Positions 1 to 9,027 of a DNA stretch of 64,000 bases are shown one piece after another. The DNA lies in NCBI GenBank assembly GCA_963834685.1, contig CAWICW010000024.1:1-64000 (forward strand), given 5' to 3'. Source of the stretch: Palsa-504 sp963834685. GTDB taxonomy: Bacteria > Actinomycetota > Actinomycetes > Streptosporangiales > Streptosporangiaceae. The notes beneath the pieces were generated by a model, which worked only from the letters and a program-made list of their open reading frames with translations, searched no databases and was not told the origin of the DNA. Within the stretch, counting starts at the first letter, position 1. The number at the start of each line of letters is the position of its first letter. A program made the translations under genes and the position numbers.

Positions 1-128
1 GGGCGTGTCAATGATCAAGCGAGGCCGATCCGTCAAGGATCAAGTGAGGCTAGGCACGTCAGTCGCCGATGCTGCGAGGCCCCAACGTGCGAACCAGCCG
101 CGGCGAAGCCGACTGGTGGGGCGGGCTT

Positions 129-773
129 CTAGCGGATGGCCTGCCGGTCGGGGCCGATTCCCACGGTGCCGACGACCTCCCACGCCCACTCTCGCTCTGG
201 TCCCCATTGCACGACAAGGCTGAGCTGGTCGATAGTCACCGTGCATTCCGGCAACTGTCGTCCGAGGCTGGCGATGATCGGCTCAGTCGGCTGGTCCTGA
301 GTGCTGTAGCAGATGGTCACGTGAGGCAGCCATGTACCCGTCTCGCCCGCGCGGCCCTCACGACCTGTCACGATCCGCGTGGCTTCCTGGGCAGCTCGCA
401 ACACGGGCGCGACGGCCTCGGGCGGTTGAACTCCGAGCACGATGCCCTGCGAGCTGTATGAGATCCGCCCAAGCCTTACCGTGATCGGCTCCGCACTTCG
501 GAGCAATCGTGATGCCTCAGCCAGAATTAGATTCTGCTGGTCACGTGTGGTATCTATAGTCGATCCGACGATTAGCGTGGTCATATGCAGCCACTTGAGT
601 GGTGTCAAATGCAGTCCGGTGAATTTCGCCAGACGCTCCTGAGCACGCTCGACGACTGCACGCGCGCCCGCATCATTGCCAAGCAGCACGTGCCAATACA
701 CGGTTCCGTTGTCGGCGCTCGGTTCGGCTCGGTCTTTCCATCGATTAACCATCTGTGTCGGCATGGGGCTCAT
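129..773 (-). CDS. 2H phosphoesterase (2'-5' RNA ligase-like)
   Basis: This 214-residue soluble protein carries two His-x-Thr motifs, HMT at residues 63-65 and HVT at 151-153. A pair spaced by roughly 90 residues is the hallmark of the 2H phosphoesterase superfamily (LigT-type 2'-5' RNA ligases and cyclic phosphodiesterases). The two histidines would form the active site acting on 2'-5' or cyclic 2',3' phosphodiesters; the true substrate is unknown. It overlaps the 3' end of the XRE/TPR regulator gene by 29 bases and was probably its operon partner, an arrangement common in actinobacteria. Three in-frame ATGs (773, 764, 752) could each be the start. Because the regulator gene is broken upstream, expression of this gene is uncertain. 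Confidence 0.75.
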   Translation of the reverse strand: MSPMPTQMVNRWKDRAEPSADNGTVYWHVLLGNDAGARAVVERAQERLAKFTGLHLTPLKWLHMTTLIVGSTIDTTRDQQNLILAEASRLLRSAEPITVRLGRISYSSQGIVLGVQPPEAVAPVLRAAQEATRIVTGREGRAGETGTWLPHVTICYSTQDQPTEPIIASLGRQLPECTVTIDQLSLVVQWGPEREWAWEVVGTVGIGPDRQAIR

Positions 774-1560
774 TGCGCCTCCGGGGTTTCTTGCTGGGGA
801 GAGCTTCCGCGCTAAATGCGCGGACTTGCCGACGAAGTTCTACGGCCTGCTTGTCGTTCTTGAACCTTACGTCGCCGAGTTTCTGCGCGAGTTCTACGGC
901 GTAGCCTGTTACTGTGGCAATCCGGTATTCCGGTGTGACCCGCGCTAGGACAAGGTTAACCTCGTTCGCTGCGCCTTCGAGTTCGCATCCCGAGAGGTGC
1001 GCGAGAGCGACGCCCATCCTGATCTGCGCCCATGTCGATGGAGCCCATGGGTCACCGCGCGCCCAGCCGTCGTCTGCCAACTGCGCGGCTTTCAGCGCAG
1101 CATCGGCGTCTCCTTGACGTGTTGAGACTGCCATCGTGAAGAGCGCGCGCCGCTCAGGAGTGAAGGACCACACCGTCAATTCGCCATCGGGCGTTCCTGC
1201 TTCCTCCGCGGCTTGCTTAGCGCGCCGTTGGGCCTCGCGTGCACGATCCGCGTCGCCAAGCAGCGCAGCTCCGTGTGCTTCGTAGTAGGCAAGTTGCGCC
1301 CTAATTGGGGATGTTCCGGCACGCTCGAATCCCTGCCGTGCAAGATCTGCGGACTTTAGATACTTACCCTGCCATCGAGCCGTCTTAGCCAATGAACTCC
1401 ACGCGAATGCTTCGCTGGTTTCAGCCTCCCGCGCGCATAGCAGCGCTGCCTTTCCATGCAACTCCGCGTCAGCATCTTGATTCAGATCTCCGTATAGCAG
1501 GCACGCGTGCGCTAGGAGAGCGGAGTCAATCTTAAATAGCGTACGTTCTTGGCTGAGCCT

Positions 1561-3973
1561 CAGGACTCCTGACATAGCGATCTGCTTACAGGGCGTGATA
1601 GGGCATCTGAGCTGGTATTTCGTCTCGTTTCTGCTGGTATTCCCGGGATTTCTGGCCGGCTTTCGTGATATAATTTGCGGAGTAGCGAACGACGGTCCGG
1701 GGAGGCGGAGATGGCGGGCAGGCTGTCGCAGTTGCCGCTCCCGTGGATCCCGGACGGGGCGGCCGAGGTCGCGCCCGGGGTCGGGCTGCAGTCGTTCCCC
1801 GATGGCGGCGGGGCGGTGTGGGTGCACGGCCTGATGACGTTCTGCTGGGCGGGCGGGGACGAGGCGGGGCGCCGGCTGGCGGCGGTGCAGCTGGCGGAGC
1901 TGAAGGCGGCGACGCAGCAGCAGGTCGCGGGCGCGTTCGGGATCGGAGTGGTGACGCTGTGGCGGTGGCTGGACGGGTACCGGCGTGAGGGCCTGGCCGG
2001 GCTGGTGGCGGGCAAGCGGGGGCCGAAGGGGCCGTCGAAGCTGACGCCGGAGCTGACGGGGAAGATCAACGAGCTGGCCGCGGCGGGGAATTCCCAGGCC
2101 GCGATCGCCGCCGCGACCGGGGTGTCCACCTTCGCGGTCCGCACCGCGCTGGGCCGCATCCCGGGCCGCGCCCCGGCCGCGGGCAGCGAGAAGGCGGCGG
2201 GCGCCGGCGGGGACGCTGCCTGGACGCAGGATGAGCTGCCGGTGCTGCCCGGCCCGGTGCCGCGGGACGCCGAGCGGGCGCTGGCCCGCTACGGGCTGCT
2301 CGGAGAGGGCGCCGCGCCGGTGTTCACCCCGGGAGCGCGGTACCCGCTGGCCGGGCTGCTGCTTGCGCTGCCCGCCCTGGCCGGCACCGGGCTGATCCAA
2401 GCGGCCCGGGAGGTGTACGGCCGGCTGAGCAACGGGTTCTACGGGCTGGAGACGATGCTGGTGCTGCTGGTGTTCCTGGCGCTGCTGCGCGAGCCGCGCG
2501 CCGAGGGCGCCACCCGCGTCCCGCCCGCCGCGCTCGGCCGGGTGCTGGGACTGGACCGGGCGCCGGAGGTCAAGACGATCCGACGCAAGCTCGGCGAGCT
2601 CGCCTCCGCCGGCAAGGCCGCGGACTGGCAGCTGGCCATCGCCCGCCGCCACGCGCAGGCACGCCCGGACGAGCTGGGGTTCTTCTACATCGACGGGCAC
2701 ACCCGCGCCTACTTCGGGACCCGCCAGGTGCAGAAGATGCACCTGGCACGGCTGAAGTTCCCCGGCCCGGGCACGGAGGAGACCTGGGTCACCGATGACC
2801 GCGGGGATCCGCTGCTGGTGGTGCTGGCCGAGCCGTCTTCCTCCCTGGCCGCCCAGATCAAGACGCTGCTCCCGCTGCTGCGAGCGGTCTGCGGGGACGG
2901 CGCCAGGCCGGTGCTGTGCTTTGACCGGGGCGGCTGGTCGCCGGACCTGTTCGCCCACGTCACCGCGGCCGGGTTCGACCTGCTCACCTACCGCAAGGCC
3001 GAGGCCGGGAAAGACATCCCCGCCATCCCCGGCACCGAGTTCACCACGGTGACCTGGACCGGGGACGACGGGCGGGAACGCGGCTACGACCTCGCCGAGA
3101 CCGAGATCACGCTGCCGGTCACCAGCGGGGAGCACAAAGGCGAGGAGCTCACGCTGCGGCAGGTCACCCGCCGCGACAAGGACCGCCAGGTACACATCCT
3201 GACCAGCCGCGGCGCCGCCGCCCTGCCCGCCCCCGCCGTGATCTGGCGGATGACTTCCCGGTGGCGGGAAGAGAACTACTTCCGCTACGCCCGCGCGCAC
3301 TTCGCGCTCGACGCCCTCGACAGCTACGCCGTCACCCCCGACGACCCCGGCCGGCGGGTCCCCAACCCGGCCAAGAAGACCGCATCCGCCGCGGTCACCG
3401 CCGCGAAGAAGGACCTGGCCGCCGCCGCGGCCGCCCGCCAGGGCAAGCTCGCCGCGCTGCGCAGCCCGGCCCCCGGCACCACCACGGTGATTACCAACGC
3501 GATGCTCGCCGGACTCGATGCGCCCGTCGACGCGGCCCGCCGCAAGCTCGACGCCGCCCGGGCCGCCGCCAAAGCCGTCCCCGCCAAGATCCCGCTCAGC
3601 CAGCACAACCCGGACATGGTCAAGCTGGATGCCCAGACCAAGCTGATCACCCACGCCATCCGGATGGCCGCATACAACGCCGAGACCATCCTGGCCCGCG
3701 CCCTGAACGGCCATTACGCCCGGGCCGGCGACGAAGGCTACGCCCTGATCCGCGAAGCCCTGGCCGCCAGCGGCGACATCATCCCCGGCGGCGGCACCCT
3801 GACCGTCCGGCTCGACCCGCTCACCGCACCGCGCAGAACCCGCGCCCTTGCCGCCCTGTGCCAACAGCTCAACACGACCGGAACCCGCTACCCCGGCACC
3901 CAGCTCGCCCTGCGCTTCGAGATCAAAAACCAGCCAGGTACTGCATAAACGATCTCCTACGTCAGGAGTCCTG
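1561..3973 (+). mobile_element. Complete 2413-bp insertion sequence
   Basis: The ends are exact 13-base inverted repeats: CAGGACTCCTGAC at 1561-1573 and its reverse complement at 3961-3973. The flanking 5-bp direct repeat AGCCT (1556-1560 and 3974-3978) marks the target duplication. One transposase gene fills the element. Intact ends, an intact duplication and an open transposase frame suggest a recent insertion. I could not place it confidently in a named IS family. Confidence 0.92.
1711..3948 (+). CDS. Large DDE transposase of the 2413-bp IS
   Basis: This 745-residue protein begins at an ATG behind GGGGAGGCGG. The N-terminus has two helix-turn-helix stretches (about 75-100, VAGAFGIGVVTLWRWLDGYR, and about 125-150). 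A DDE-type catalytic triad is likely: D328 in FYIDGHTRAYF, D405 in LCFDRGGWSPD and E520/E521 in WREENYFRY. The C-terminus is alanine-rich and helical. It is much longer than common IS transposases (300-450 residues). Related 700-odd-residue putative transposases with the same FYIDGH and REENYF signatures occur in actinobacteria, but I cannot give the family name with certainty. Frame and ends are intact, so it may be active. Confidence 0.85.
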   Translation: MAGRLSQLPLPWIPDGAAEVAPGVGLQSFPDGGGAVWVHGLMTFCWAGGDEAGRRLAAVQLAELKAATQQQVAGAFGIGVVTLWRWLDGYRREGLAGLVAGKRGPKGPSKLTPELTGKINELAAAGNSQAAIAAATGVSTFAVRTALGRIPGRAPAAGSEKAAGAGGDAAWTQDELPVLPGPVPRDAERALARYGLLGEGAAPVFTPGARYPLAGLLLALPALAGTGLIQAAREVYGRLSNGFYGLETMLVLLVFLALLREPRAEGATRVPPAALGRVLGLDRAPEVKTIRRKLGELASAGKAADWQLAIARRHAQARPDELGFFYIDGHTRAYFGTRQVQKMHLARLKFPGPGTEETWVTDDRGDPLLVVLAEPSSSLAAQIKTLLPLLRAVCGDGARPVLCFDRGGWSPDLFAHVTAAGFDLLTYRKAEAGKDIPAIPGTEFTTVTWTGDDGRERGYDLAETEITLPVTSGEHKGEELTLRQVTRRDKDRQVHILTSRGAAALPAPAVIWRMTSRWREENYFRYARAHFALDALDSYAVTPDDPGRRVPNPAKKTASAAVTAAKKDLAAAAAARQGKLAALRSPAPGTTTVITNAMLAGLDAPVDAARRKLDAARAAAKAVPAKIPLSQHNPDMVKLDAQTKLITHAIRMAAYNAETILARALNGHYARAGDEGYALIREALAASGDIIPGGGTLTVRLDPLTAPRRTRALAALCQQLNTTGTRYPGTQLALRFEIKNQPGTA

Positions 3974-4476
3974 AGCCTTAGCTTGCCCGCTCGCCTCAGT
4001 GCAGCCAATTCCCGGTGAGCGCTGAGAACATCGGACAGGACGAGGCGCGCGGGCGTCTTAGGGTGCGCTACAGCCAGGGTGAATGCGGCGCGTTCGAGGT
4101 CGGTAATTGTCTCGTCGCTCGTGGCGCTGCTGGAGAGCCAGGCTATGAGGCTCGTTATATTCCCCGCCTGGGCATCGGCCGCGGGTATCGCAGCTATGCC
4201 GGATACCAGATCCTGATTCGCTTGCTCAGGAGACATCCGTTGCCGAATGATCCGCCGACGAAGATCATCGAGCCGGTCATAGGCGGCTACGAGTTGACCG
4301 CCTGTAGCGAGTTCCTGGTCGCAGCATTGCCAGAACTCGCGGCTGGCAGGGTGTCCCTGTTCAGCCATGGTGATTGTTACCCGCGCGTAGCCGAGCACTC
4401 GGCTCAGGCTCGTCTGCGTGTGGCCGCGGCTTCTGCGCAGGCTCGCTACAGAGCTTGAAAGGCGAGGGTCTGATGT

Positions 4477-4905
4477 CTACGGCGGTTCGGACTCGAGGGT
4501 GAGTCCGGTCTGGGCGAGGAACCCGTCGATGAGCGCGGGCCGGTACTGGATGCGCTTGAGCCGGTTCTTGACGATCGCGGCGAGCTGGTCCACGTCGCGG
4601 GCGGCGAGGTTGCCCAGGCCGTTCTTCATGTTCGACCAGACACCCTCGGCGGCGTTGAGGTCGGGAGCGTAGGCAGGCAGCCGGACCCCGGTCAGCCAGT
4701 CCGGGTGAGCACTGACGAACCTCCCCATCGCGGCGCTGATGTGGGTGTTCAGGTTATCCCAGATCAGGATGACCGGGGCCTGCAGTTCCTTGTGCGCGGC
4801 GGCGATCAGGCCAGCGTAGTCGGCTTCGGACATCGAGCGGCGCTCGCCCTTGCGCCCGCGGTGGATGCGGACCCGGTAGAACGCGAAGCTGAGCATAACC
4901 CGCCC
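4477..4905 (-). pseudogene. IS630-family transposase, C-terminal fragment
   Basis: About 140 residues match the catalytic C-terminal half of IS630/Tc1-mariner-type transposases. The segments are YRVRIHRGRKGERR, then VILIWDNLNTHIS (second catalytic Asp in WDN) and RLPAYAPDLNAAEGVWSNMK (third acidic residue in NAAEGVWS). The N-terminal DNA-binding half and the first catalytic Asp are missing: at the 5' side the frame passes abruptly into group II intron reverse transcriptase sequence. It cannot be an active transposase alone. Its left edge lies where the XRE regulator loses its N-terminus, so this insertion probably truncated that gene. Confidence 0.8.
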
Positions 4906-5006
4906 TGTGGAGTTCCCTCCTCGGTGGGCGAGTACCCTTTCCCGGCCTCGAAAATCCCTGCCCTCAGCCAGCCTGCGATCATTCCCCTCGCGGGGAAGCC
5001 GCCGAT
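4899..5006 (-). pseudogene. Group II intron reverse transcriptase fragment
   Basis: A 36-codon stretch reads IGGFPARGMIAGWLRAGIFE followed by AGKGYSPTEEGTPQGG. This is the conserved block just before and including the PQG motif of bacterial group II intron maturase/reverse transcriptases. The YADD catalytic box and everything downstream are absent, and the stretch abuts the IS630 fragment on one side and a dienelactone-hydrolase fragment on the other. It is a short relic, not a functional intron. Confidence 0.7.
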
Positions 5007-5150
5007 CGTTGAGGAAGGAGTGGCCGGCGCTGGGGTACTCCTTGACGTCATGGTCCACGCCGCGAGCCTCCAGGGCCCGCTCCAGCCTGCCGACGGTCCC
5101 CCGATCGGCCCGGTCCCTTGCGCCGTAGCGGCCAGCGTCTCGGTATCCGG
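5006..5150 (-). pseudogene. Dienelactone hydrolase C-terminal fragment
   Basis: The stretch RLERALEARGVDHDVKEYPS with the following AGHSFLN matches the C-terminal strand-helix and catalytic-His region of dienelactone hydrolase family alpha/beta hydrolases (His in AGHSFLN). The upstream nucleophile region is missing, cut off by the IS4-like element. Downstream the frame runs into group II intron sequence at the FLN codons. What remains is about 48 codons of a destroyed host gene. Confidence 0.6.
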
Positions 5151-5236
5151 GCTGGGCGAGGTGGCGTCCGGGTCGGCAGTGAGCAGCACTGTGCGGCGAG
5201 CCCGGGGTCATCGATAAGGTCGCGGCCGGCCTCACC

Positions 5237-6598
5237 TTGGACGGCAGGGTCAAGGGCGCGGCCCGGCGGGCGATGACGGCCGCCATGGTGATCCGGCTGG
5301 TGCTGCTGATGACCTTGATGCCCGGCTCGTGCTACACGGAGGCGATCGCCGCACTGCTGGGCGACCTGCCGCTGGTGCCGTGGCACCGCCGGTACCGGGT
5401 GCCCACCGACGCGGTGGCGTGCACCTGGCGGGACGCGGCTGGCCCGGCGCCGCTGCAGGAACTGCGAGACCGGGCGCTGGCCGGCATCGACGCCGGGCAC
5501 CGGGACCACGACTGGCGGGCCATCCTGGCGGGTGCCCTCGAGGTGTGCTCGATCGACGGGTCGCTGACCCGGGTGCCGGACACCCCGCAGAACAGGGACG
5601 CGTTCGGGTCCGCGGGCACCGCCGACGGGTCCGCGCCGTACCCGCAGCTGCGGGAGCTGCGCTGCCAGGTCGCCTCCACCCGCGCCACCGTGGGCGTGGT
5701 GACCGGGCCGTCCGGCGCCGGCGGCGGCCGGGACAAGGGCGAGGCCGAGCAGAAGCTGCTGGACGACGCCCTGGCCAAGTACCCGCACATCTTCACCCCG
5801 GACCGAATCTGGGTAATGGATCGCAACTACCCCGGCGTGCCGCGGATCAAGGCCATGCTCGCCACCGGGACGCACGTCCTGATCCGGGTCAAGGACGGCA
5901 TCACGCTCACCCGCACCGGGGACTTCCTGCCCGACGGGTCCTATCCCGCCGTCATCTGCGGCGGCGGCCACAAGCTGGACGTCCGGGTGATCGAATACCA
6001 GGTCAGCGTCGCCGGGCGGGACGCCCCGGAGCTGTTCTGCCTCATCACCGACCTGGATGACCACCAGGCCTACCCGGCCGGGATGCTCGCGGAGGTCTAC
6101 CACTGGCGGTGGATCGGGTCCGAGACCGCCCTGAAGGAAACCAAGTCCGCGATCCGGGAGTCCGGGCCCTCTGCCGGGCCGATGCTCCGCTCCGCATCCC
6201 CGGCCCTGATCGCCCAGGAACACGCCGCCTGGATCATCTCCGCCGAACTCGCCCGCGCCACGGCGCGGGACGCCGCCGCGATCGCCGCTCCGGCCCGCAA
6301 AGGCCGCCGCGCCGGGCTGCCCGTCCACCCCCGGGAGATCTCCTTCGCCGCGGCCCGCCGCGCCATCATCGCCTCTACCTGGTCGGGCGCGGCCACCGCC
6401 AGCCTGCCGCCCGGCCTCATCACCGCCAACCAGGCCCGCATCCTCGACCGCCTGGGCCGCTGCCGGATCACCGTAGACCGGAACCGGCACCGCGACCGCA
6501 AGACCAAAGCCCGGCTCGCCTTCCCGCACGGCGGCCCCGTCATCCCCACGCTCACCGCTCCCGCCCAGATCAGCGTCTGCGGCGCCACACCGGCCTGA
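5237..6598 (+). CDS. IS4-family transposase
   Basis: About 450 residues with the IS4 DDE layout: IDGSLTRVPD (first Asp, about residue 112), WVMDRNYPG (second Asp, about 195) and YHWRWIGSETALKETK (the Y-(2)-R-(3)-E-(6)-K signature with the catalytic Glu). The N-terminal IS4 domain is recognisable (AARRAMTAAMVIRLVLLMTL). The only in-frame start is TTG at 5237. The reading frame continues upstream to a stop at 5180 through codons that look like more N-terminal domain (PGVIDKVAAG) but contain no usual start codon, so the 5' end may have been trimmed. I could not resolve convincing terminal inverted repeats. The right end should lie between the stop and about 6775. Confidence 0.8.
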   Translation: MDGRVKGAARRAMTAAMVIRLVLLMTLMPGSCYTEAIAALLGDLPLVPWHRRYRVPTDAVACTWRDAAGPAPLQELRDRALAGIDAGHRDHDWRAILAGALEVCSIDGSLTRVPDTPQNRDAFGSAGTADGSAPYPQLRELRCQVASTRATVGVVTGPSGAGGGRDKGEAEQKLLDDALAKYPHIFTPDRIWVMDRNYPGVPRIKAMLATGTHVLIRVKDGITLTRTGDFLPDGSYPAVICGGGHKLDVRVIEYQVSVAGRDAPELFCLITDLDDHQAYPAGMLAEVYHWRWIGSETALKETKSAIRESGPSAGPMLRSASPALIAQEHAAWIISAELARATARDAAAIAAPARKGRRAGLPVHPREISFAAARRAIIASTWSGAATASLPPGLITANQARILDRLGRCRITVDRNRHRDRKTKARLAFPHGGPVIPTLTAPAQISVCGATPA

Positions 6599-6847
6599 CC
6601 CCTGCCCCTCACGATCCCAGCATGCCGGCCGTGGACCGGCCGCCGACCCGGAGCGCCATCCGGGCCACCGCCATGCGCTCACCCAGCGTAACCAATGGGA
6701 CAATCCGCCATGCCGGTACGCCCAGCGCATGACCACGCCAAACTAAATGGCATTGCGGTGCGCTCCTAGCCCTCCGGGACGGGCGCGAAGATCAGCCCCG
6801 GGCCGCGCTCCTGCGAAGGGATGTCGCGGTCCGGGCCGGTCTGGGCG

Positions 6848-7207
6848 CTAGCTCGTCGGCTCGCGGTGCGAGGCCGGGCCAGGCGGGATGGTCTTTAGCG
6901 GGATGGTGCTGAAGGCGAATTCGTGCAGCGCGGCGGTCTTGGAGCCGCTGGTTCCGCCAGGCTGCCGACCGCCCGCGGCCGGCTCGATGGCCAGGATGGT
7001 TAGCTGGCCGCCCGCCAGGTCATGCTCGCGTGCCCAGCCGCGCAGTGCCTCGATGACGTCGGCCACGTGATAGGCGCATGCGAGCGCCTGCCGGTCGGCC
7101 TGTTGCGGCCGCGAGGCCTCCAGCTGGATCTGGAAGCACGCCGGGTGGCCGCAGCGGGGATCGGCGTCACAGGCGGCCGACGGCGCGAAGGCCTCCGGGG
7201 GAATCAT
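6848..7207 (-). CDS. Conserved small protein with Cys/His cluster, unknown function
   Basis: A 119-residue protein. Residues 13-30 hold CDADPRCGHPAC and a later CAYH, a Cys/His pattern able to bind one zinc ion. A helical segment (ADVIEALRGWAREHDLAGGQ) and a strand (LTILAIEP) follow, and the tail is proline- and serine-rich and probably disordered. Short actinobacterial hypothetical proteins with this zinc-ribbon-then-helix look are familiar to me, but I know no function. It starts at ATG behind a G-rich ribosome-binding stretch. It stands alone between the IS4 element and a long non-coding stretch. Confidence 0.5.
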   Translation of the reverse strand: MIPPEAFAPSAACDADPRCGHPACFQIQLEASRPQQADRQALACAYHVADVIEALRGWAREHDLAGGQLTILAIEPAAGGRQPGGTSGSKTAALHEFAFSTIPLKTIPPGPASHREPTS

Positions 7208-8009
7208 GAGCCCCCCGGATCACCGGAGGTGCCCCCACGGTCCGGTGTCCCTCGTACGGTCATGATCGGCCATCCCTCCCTGCGCCTGCCAGGCGTGCTA
7301 ATGACCCTCCCGCGTCAAGCGTGAAGACTCTTCCCGTCAATAGGATGTCGGCCTGGCACCACGCGGAAATACGGGTAGCAGACTGACCGTCGGAGCAATA
7401 GTGACCGCAACAGCGTGCGGCGCGCTACCCCATTGGGAATATTCGTATCACTTTCCACGTAAATGTGTAGTCGTGTGAATACTTTCCGTATGACCCCGAG
7501 GTCAATCCGGGCAAGCTGTGCCTCACGTCTGCCGGGCCTGCGCTCGGTAAAGACGTATGGTTCCCGGTATTTCGGCTTATGTCACCGGGTGGGTGGACGC
7601 CGCGGTTGATCTTTCCCGTCGCGATGCACCGGAATGTTAACGCAAACAAACAGGGCACGCGCGCTACAGGAAACAGGGCCATGTCGATAAGGCGTAAATC
7701 ATCTCGGACATGCACGTGCAGATGAACGTTTGCTTTAACGGCCCCCTTTTAGTTCGGAGCAGGAACATAAATCAGGTATCCGGATTCCCGCGCGGGTCAC
7801 ACAGTGGCGCGTGGCGGCGAGGCCGCCGGCGAACTGGATCGCGCCGGCGTTCCCGCTCGGCCCGCAGTCCCGCTCGGCCCGCACTCCCGGCGGCCGATAC
7901 TTCGCCAGCGCACGCCCTGCGACCTCGAATCATATAAAAATGATCGAGAAACTCGATAATGGGCATGGCCCTCTCGCGAACATGAGGTCATACCTATACC
8001 GTTGTCCCC
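7208..8009 (+). other. 802-bp stretch with no convincing gene
   Basis: Base composition drops here relative to the flanks, especially at 7320-7800, and no frame has a protein-like composition. A 17-base sequence beginning TCCCGCTCGGCCCGCA is repeated in tandem at 7851-7884. The last part should contain the promoter of the downstream methyltransferase. I see no tRNA or riboswitch. Confidence 0.5.
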
Positions 8010-8669
8010 ATGACGCGGCGCACCGAGCAGATCAGCCTCCATCTCAACGCGTACCTCACCGCGCACAGCAGCCCGCCGGACGCCGTCCTGCGGGAGCTGG
8101 CCAACGAGACCGCTGACCTGTTCCCAACCGAGACGGGCCTGCAGATCGCTCCCGAGCAGGGCACCTTCATGACCCTGCTCACGCAGCTGGTCCGGGCCAC
8201 GTCGGCGATCGAGATCGGAACCTTCACCGGTTACTCCTCGATCTGCATCGCCCGGGGTCTGGCGCCCGGCGGAACGCTGCTGTGCTGCGACATCAGCGAG
8301 GAGTGGACCTGGGTCGCCAAGAAGTACTGGGAGAAGGCGGGCCTGGAAGACCGGATCGAGCTGCGGCTCGGCCCGGCCATGAACACGCTCCTGTCGCTGC
8401 CCGAGGAGGAGCTCTTCGACCTGGCCTTCATCGACGCCGACAAGAGCGGCTACCTCGGCTACTGGCGCCAGGTGGTGCCGCGGATCCGCCCGGGCGGGCT
8501 GATCATGGTCGACAACACGTTCTCGCACGGCCGCGTGATCGACGCGGGCAACGACAGTCCCGCCGTGATCGCGGTCCGGGACTTCAACGACCACGCCGCC
8601 GCCGACGACCGCGTGGACCTGGTCATGGTCCCGATCGGCGACGGCCTCACCCTGGCCCGGAAGAAGTAG
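8010..8669 (+). CDS. SAM-dependent O-methyltransferase (caffeoyl-CoA type)
   Basis: A 219-residue protein of the Methyltransf_3 family, which methylates phenolic or catechol hydroxyls using S-adenosylmethionine and a divalent metal. The SAM-binding glycine loop is EIGTFTGYSS near residue 70, the acidic ribose-binding strand is LLCCDISEEW, and the metal/substrate motifs are FIDADKSGY (about 139-147) and MVDNTF (about 165). Length and motif order are normal for the family. The gene stands alone, transcribed towards the liv operon. The substrate cannot be read from the sequence; catechols or a natural-product intermediate are possible. Confidence 0.9.
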   Translation: MTRRTEQISLHLNAYLTAHSSPPDAVLRELANETADLFPTETGLQIAPEQGTFMTLLTQLVRATSAIEIGTFTGYSSICIARGLAPGGTLLCCDISEEWTWVAKKYWEKAGLEDRIELRLGPAMNTLLSLPEEELFDLAFIDADKSGYLGYWRQVVPRIRPGGLIMVDNTFSHGRVIDAGNDSPAVIAVRDFNDHAAADDRVDLVMVPIGDGLTLARKK

Positions 8670-8814
8670 TACAGGCCTCGGGCAGGAGGCGCGGCCGGGC
8701 GGCGCCGGGAAACGCGTCCTAGCCGCGGCGCGCCCGGGAATGGGTTTGTGGCACGAAGGCCCCGCAAGCCGCAATGCCAGGAGCTTAAGGAAGCACCCTC
8801 GGCTCGGGCTGTTT

Positions 8815-8867
8815 CATGATCATGGGTCAAAACAGGCGCTATTTGCCCAAAACGATCCATGATCATG
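8815..8867. repeat. 53-bp hairpin element, copy A
   Basis: CATGATCATG begins and ends the element (8815-8824 and 8858-8867). The arms extend to CATGATCATGGGTC and GATCCATGATCATG, a 14-bp stem with a single G/A difference that would be a G-U pair in RNA. The interior contains CGCTATTTG. A copy of identical length lies at 59559-59611. The element sits in the convergent gap between the O-methyltransferase and livF. The rest of the 358-bp gap shows nothing else I can name. Confidence 0.75.
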
Positions 8868-9027
8868 ATCGCCGCCCGAAATGTCTCAATGTGAAGTTAC
8901 GGCATAACGGGACATAACGGAATCGTATCGCGCAGCAGGCCGCAGCAGGCGAGGAGCGCGGCAGCGCAGAACAATCTCACCGCCCCGCCAGAAACATGGA
9001 ACCCAGACTGACAAGGCCCGCCGCGGA

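Larger units (their letters stand above)
745..4460 (-). pseudogene. XRE-family regulator with TPR tail, split by an IS and truncated at its N-terminus
   Basis: The C-terminal two-thirds (745-1560) reads as TPR-like helices, for example segments beginning LLAHACLLYGDLNQ and ALKAAQLADDG. The N-terminal part (3974 to about 4460) holds a recognisable helix-turn-helix core, SLRRSRGHTQTSLSRVLGYA, then a linker helix region. This order is typical of actinobacterial XRE regulators with a TPR tail. A complete IS sits between the halves, and an AGCCT duplication flanks it (1556-1560 and 3974-3978). Upstream of the HTH the frame meets a stop near 4475 at the edge of an IS630 fragment, so the natural start is gone. 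The gene has therefore been hit twice and should make no full-length protein. Confidence 0.8.

Noticed and set aside
745..4398. A single 1217-codon minus-strand frame
   Set aside because: It is two halves of the XRE regulator joined by antisense of the transposase; the middle has no protein-like composition and the IS ends explain the join.
7425..7715. 96-codon minus-strand frame in the low-G+C stretch
   Set aside because: Composition is not protein-like, no ribosome-binding site, no recognisable domain.
7851..7884. 17-base tandem repeat considered as a VNTR or operator
   Set aside because: Only two copies and no gene or regulator relation; recorded within the non-coding stretch only.
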